From the NCBI GenBank assembly GCA_026990815.1, contig JALXCS010000083.1:2475-24911 (forward strand): a DNA stretch of 22,437 nt, written 5' to 3'. The notes under the pieces were generated by a model, which was given only the letters and a program-made list of their open reading frames with translations, was not told the origin of the DNA and ran no database searches. The translations under genes and the position numbers were made by a program. The first letter of the stretch is position 1. Each line of letters opens with the position of its first letter. This DNA comes from Methylomonas sp. GTDB taxonomy: Bacteria > Pseudomonadota > Gammaproteobacteria > Methylococcales > Methylomonadaceae. Shown here one piece after another: positions 22,319 through 22,437 of this stretch.

Positions 22319-22437
22319 CTAGATTCAACTCATAAGTGCAATTCATTTTAATGGAAATGGAAGGGCCAGCTGATGTATAGTTCAAGCTTTTTCAATCCGA
22401 CCAAAGAATGAGGAAACTTATGAAGAAATATCGTCAG
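22319..22437 (+). mobile_element. Left end of a probable IS30-family insertion sequence
   Basis: Three things coincide. The surface-protein frame ends abruptly at about 22319. The sequence there, TAGATTCAACTCATAAGTGC, resembles IS30-type terminal inverted repeats as I recall them (TAGATTCAA core). About 100 bases inside, a good ribosome-binding site precedes a short frame MKKYRQ, like the start of IS30-family transposases. The other end, the rest of the transposase and the target duplication are off the window, so the family call is inference. Confidence 0.5.
22420..22437 (+). CDS. Start of a probable IS30-family transposase (cut by window edge)
   Basis: Six codons only: MKKYRQ. GAGGAAA lies 5 bases before the ATG, a strong ribosome-binding site; an in-frame ATG at 22408 is an alternative start. 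IS30-family transposases often begin with a Y-R-Q-L-T-like segment, which fits, but six residues cannot prove identity. The terminal-repeat-like sequence upstream is the main support. Confidence 0.4.

Overview
The window looks like ordinary chromosome from a gammaproteobacterium of roughly 40-42 % G+C by eye. Two clues narrow it. The gene orders rpsU-yqeY-dnaG, hisBHAFIE-tatABC and pilBCD-coaE-zapD-yacG are gammaproteobacterial. A degenerate surface-protein gene at the right end finishes in a VPLPA-CTERM sorting tail, common in methanotrophic Methylococcales and a few other lineages. I infer a Methylococcales-like organism; no methane-oxidation gene is present to confirm it.

Layout. Positions 1-1303 (minus) hold the macromolecular-synthesis operon: rpsU, a GatB/YqeY protein and the 5' part of dnaG, with a clear sigma70 promoter before rpsU and a hairpin before dnaG. 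tsaD is divergent from it, followed by plsY (minus). Positions 3080-5306 carry folate/pterin genes (folB, folK, and an opposing FolM/PTR1-type pteridine reductase) and an SGNH-hydrolase lipoprotein. Positions 5310-11529 (all minus) read as one long unit: hisB, hisH, hisA, hisF, hisI, hisE, tatA, tatB, tatC, then an MscS-type channel.

Positions 11530-11823 have no protein gene but are highly structured. They hold a probable his promoter, a perfect 16-bp palindrome, and three hairpins on the plus strand, the last with a T-tract lying inside the 3' end of typA. I read this as a candidate unnamed small RNA whose terminator is antisense to the end of typA. typA, a TehB-like methyltransferase and an overlapping LysR regulator follow on the minus strand. 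From 15496 the plus strand carries pilB, pilC, pilD, coaE, zapD, yacG and a PurN-like formyltransferase.

The right end (21692-22437) is the accessory part. The 3' part of a VPLPA-CTERM, beta-strand-rich secreted protein loses its frame at about 22319. There the sequence changes to what resembles the terminal repeat of an IS30-family element, and the window stops just after a ribosome-binding site and six codons of a probable transposase. I interpret this as an insertion that split the surface-protein gene.

Most of the window is housekeeping. The parts that deserve attention are the structured RNA locus at 11702-11860 and the insertion junction near 22320.
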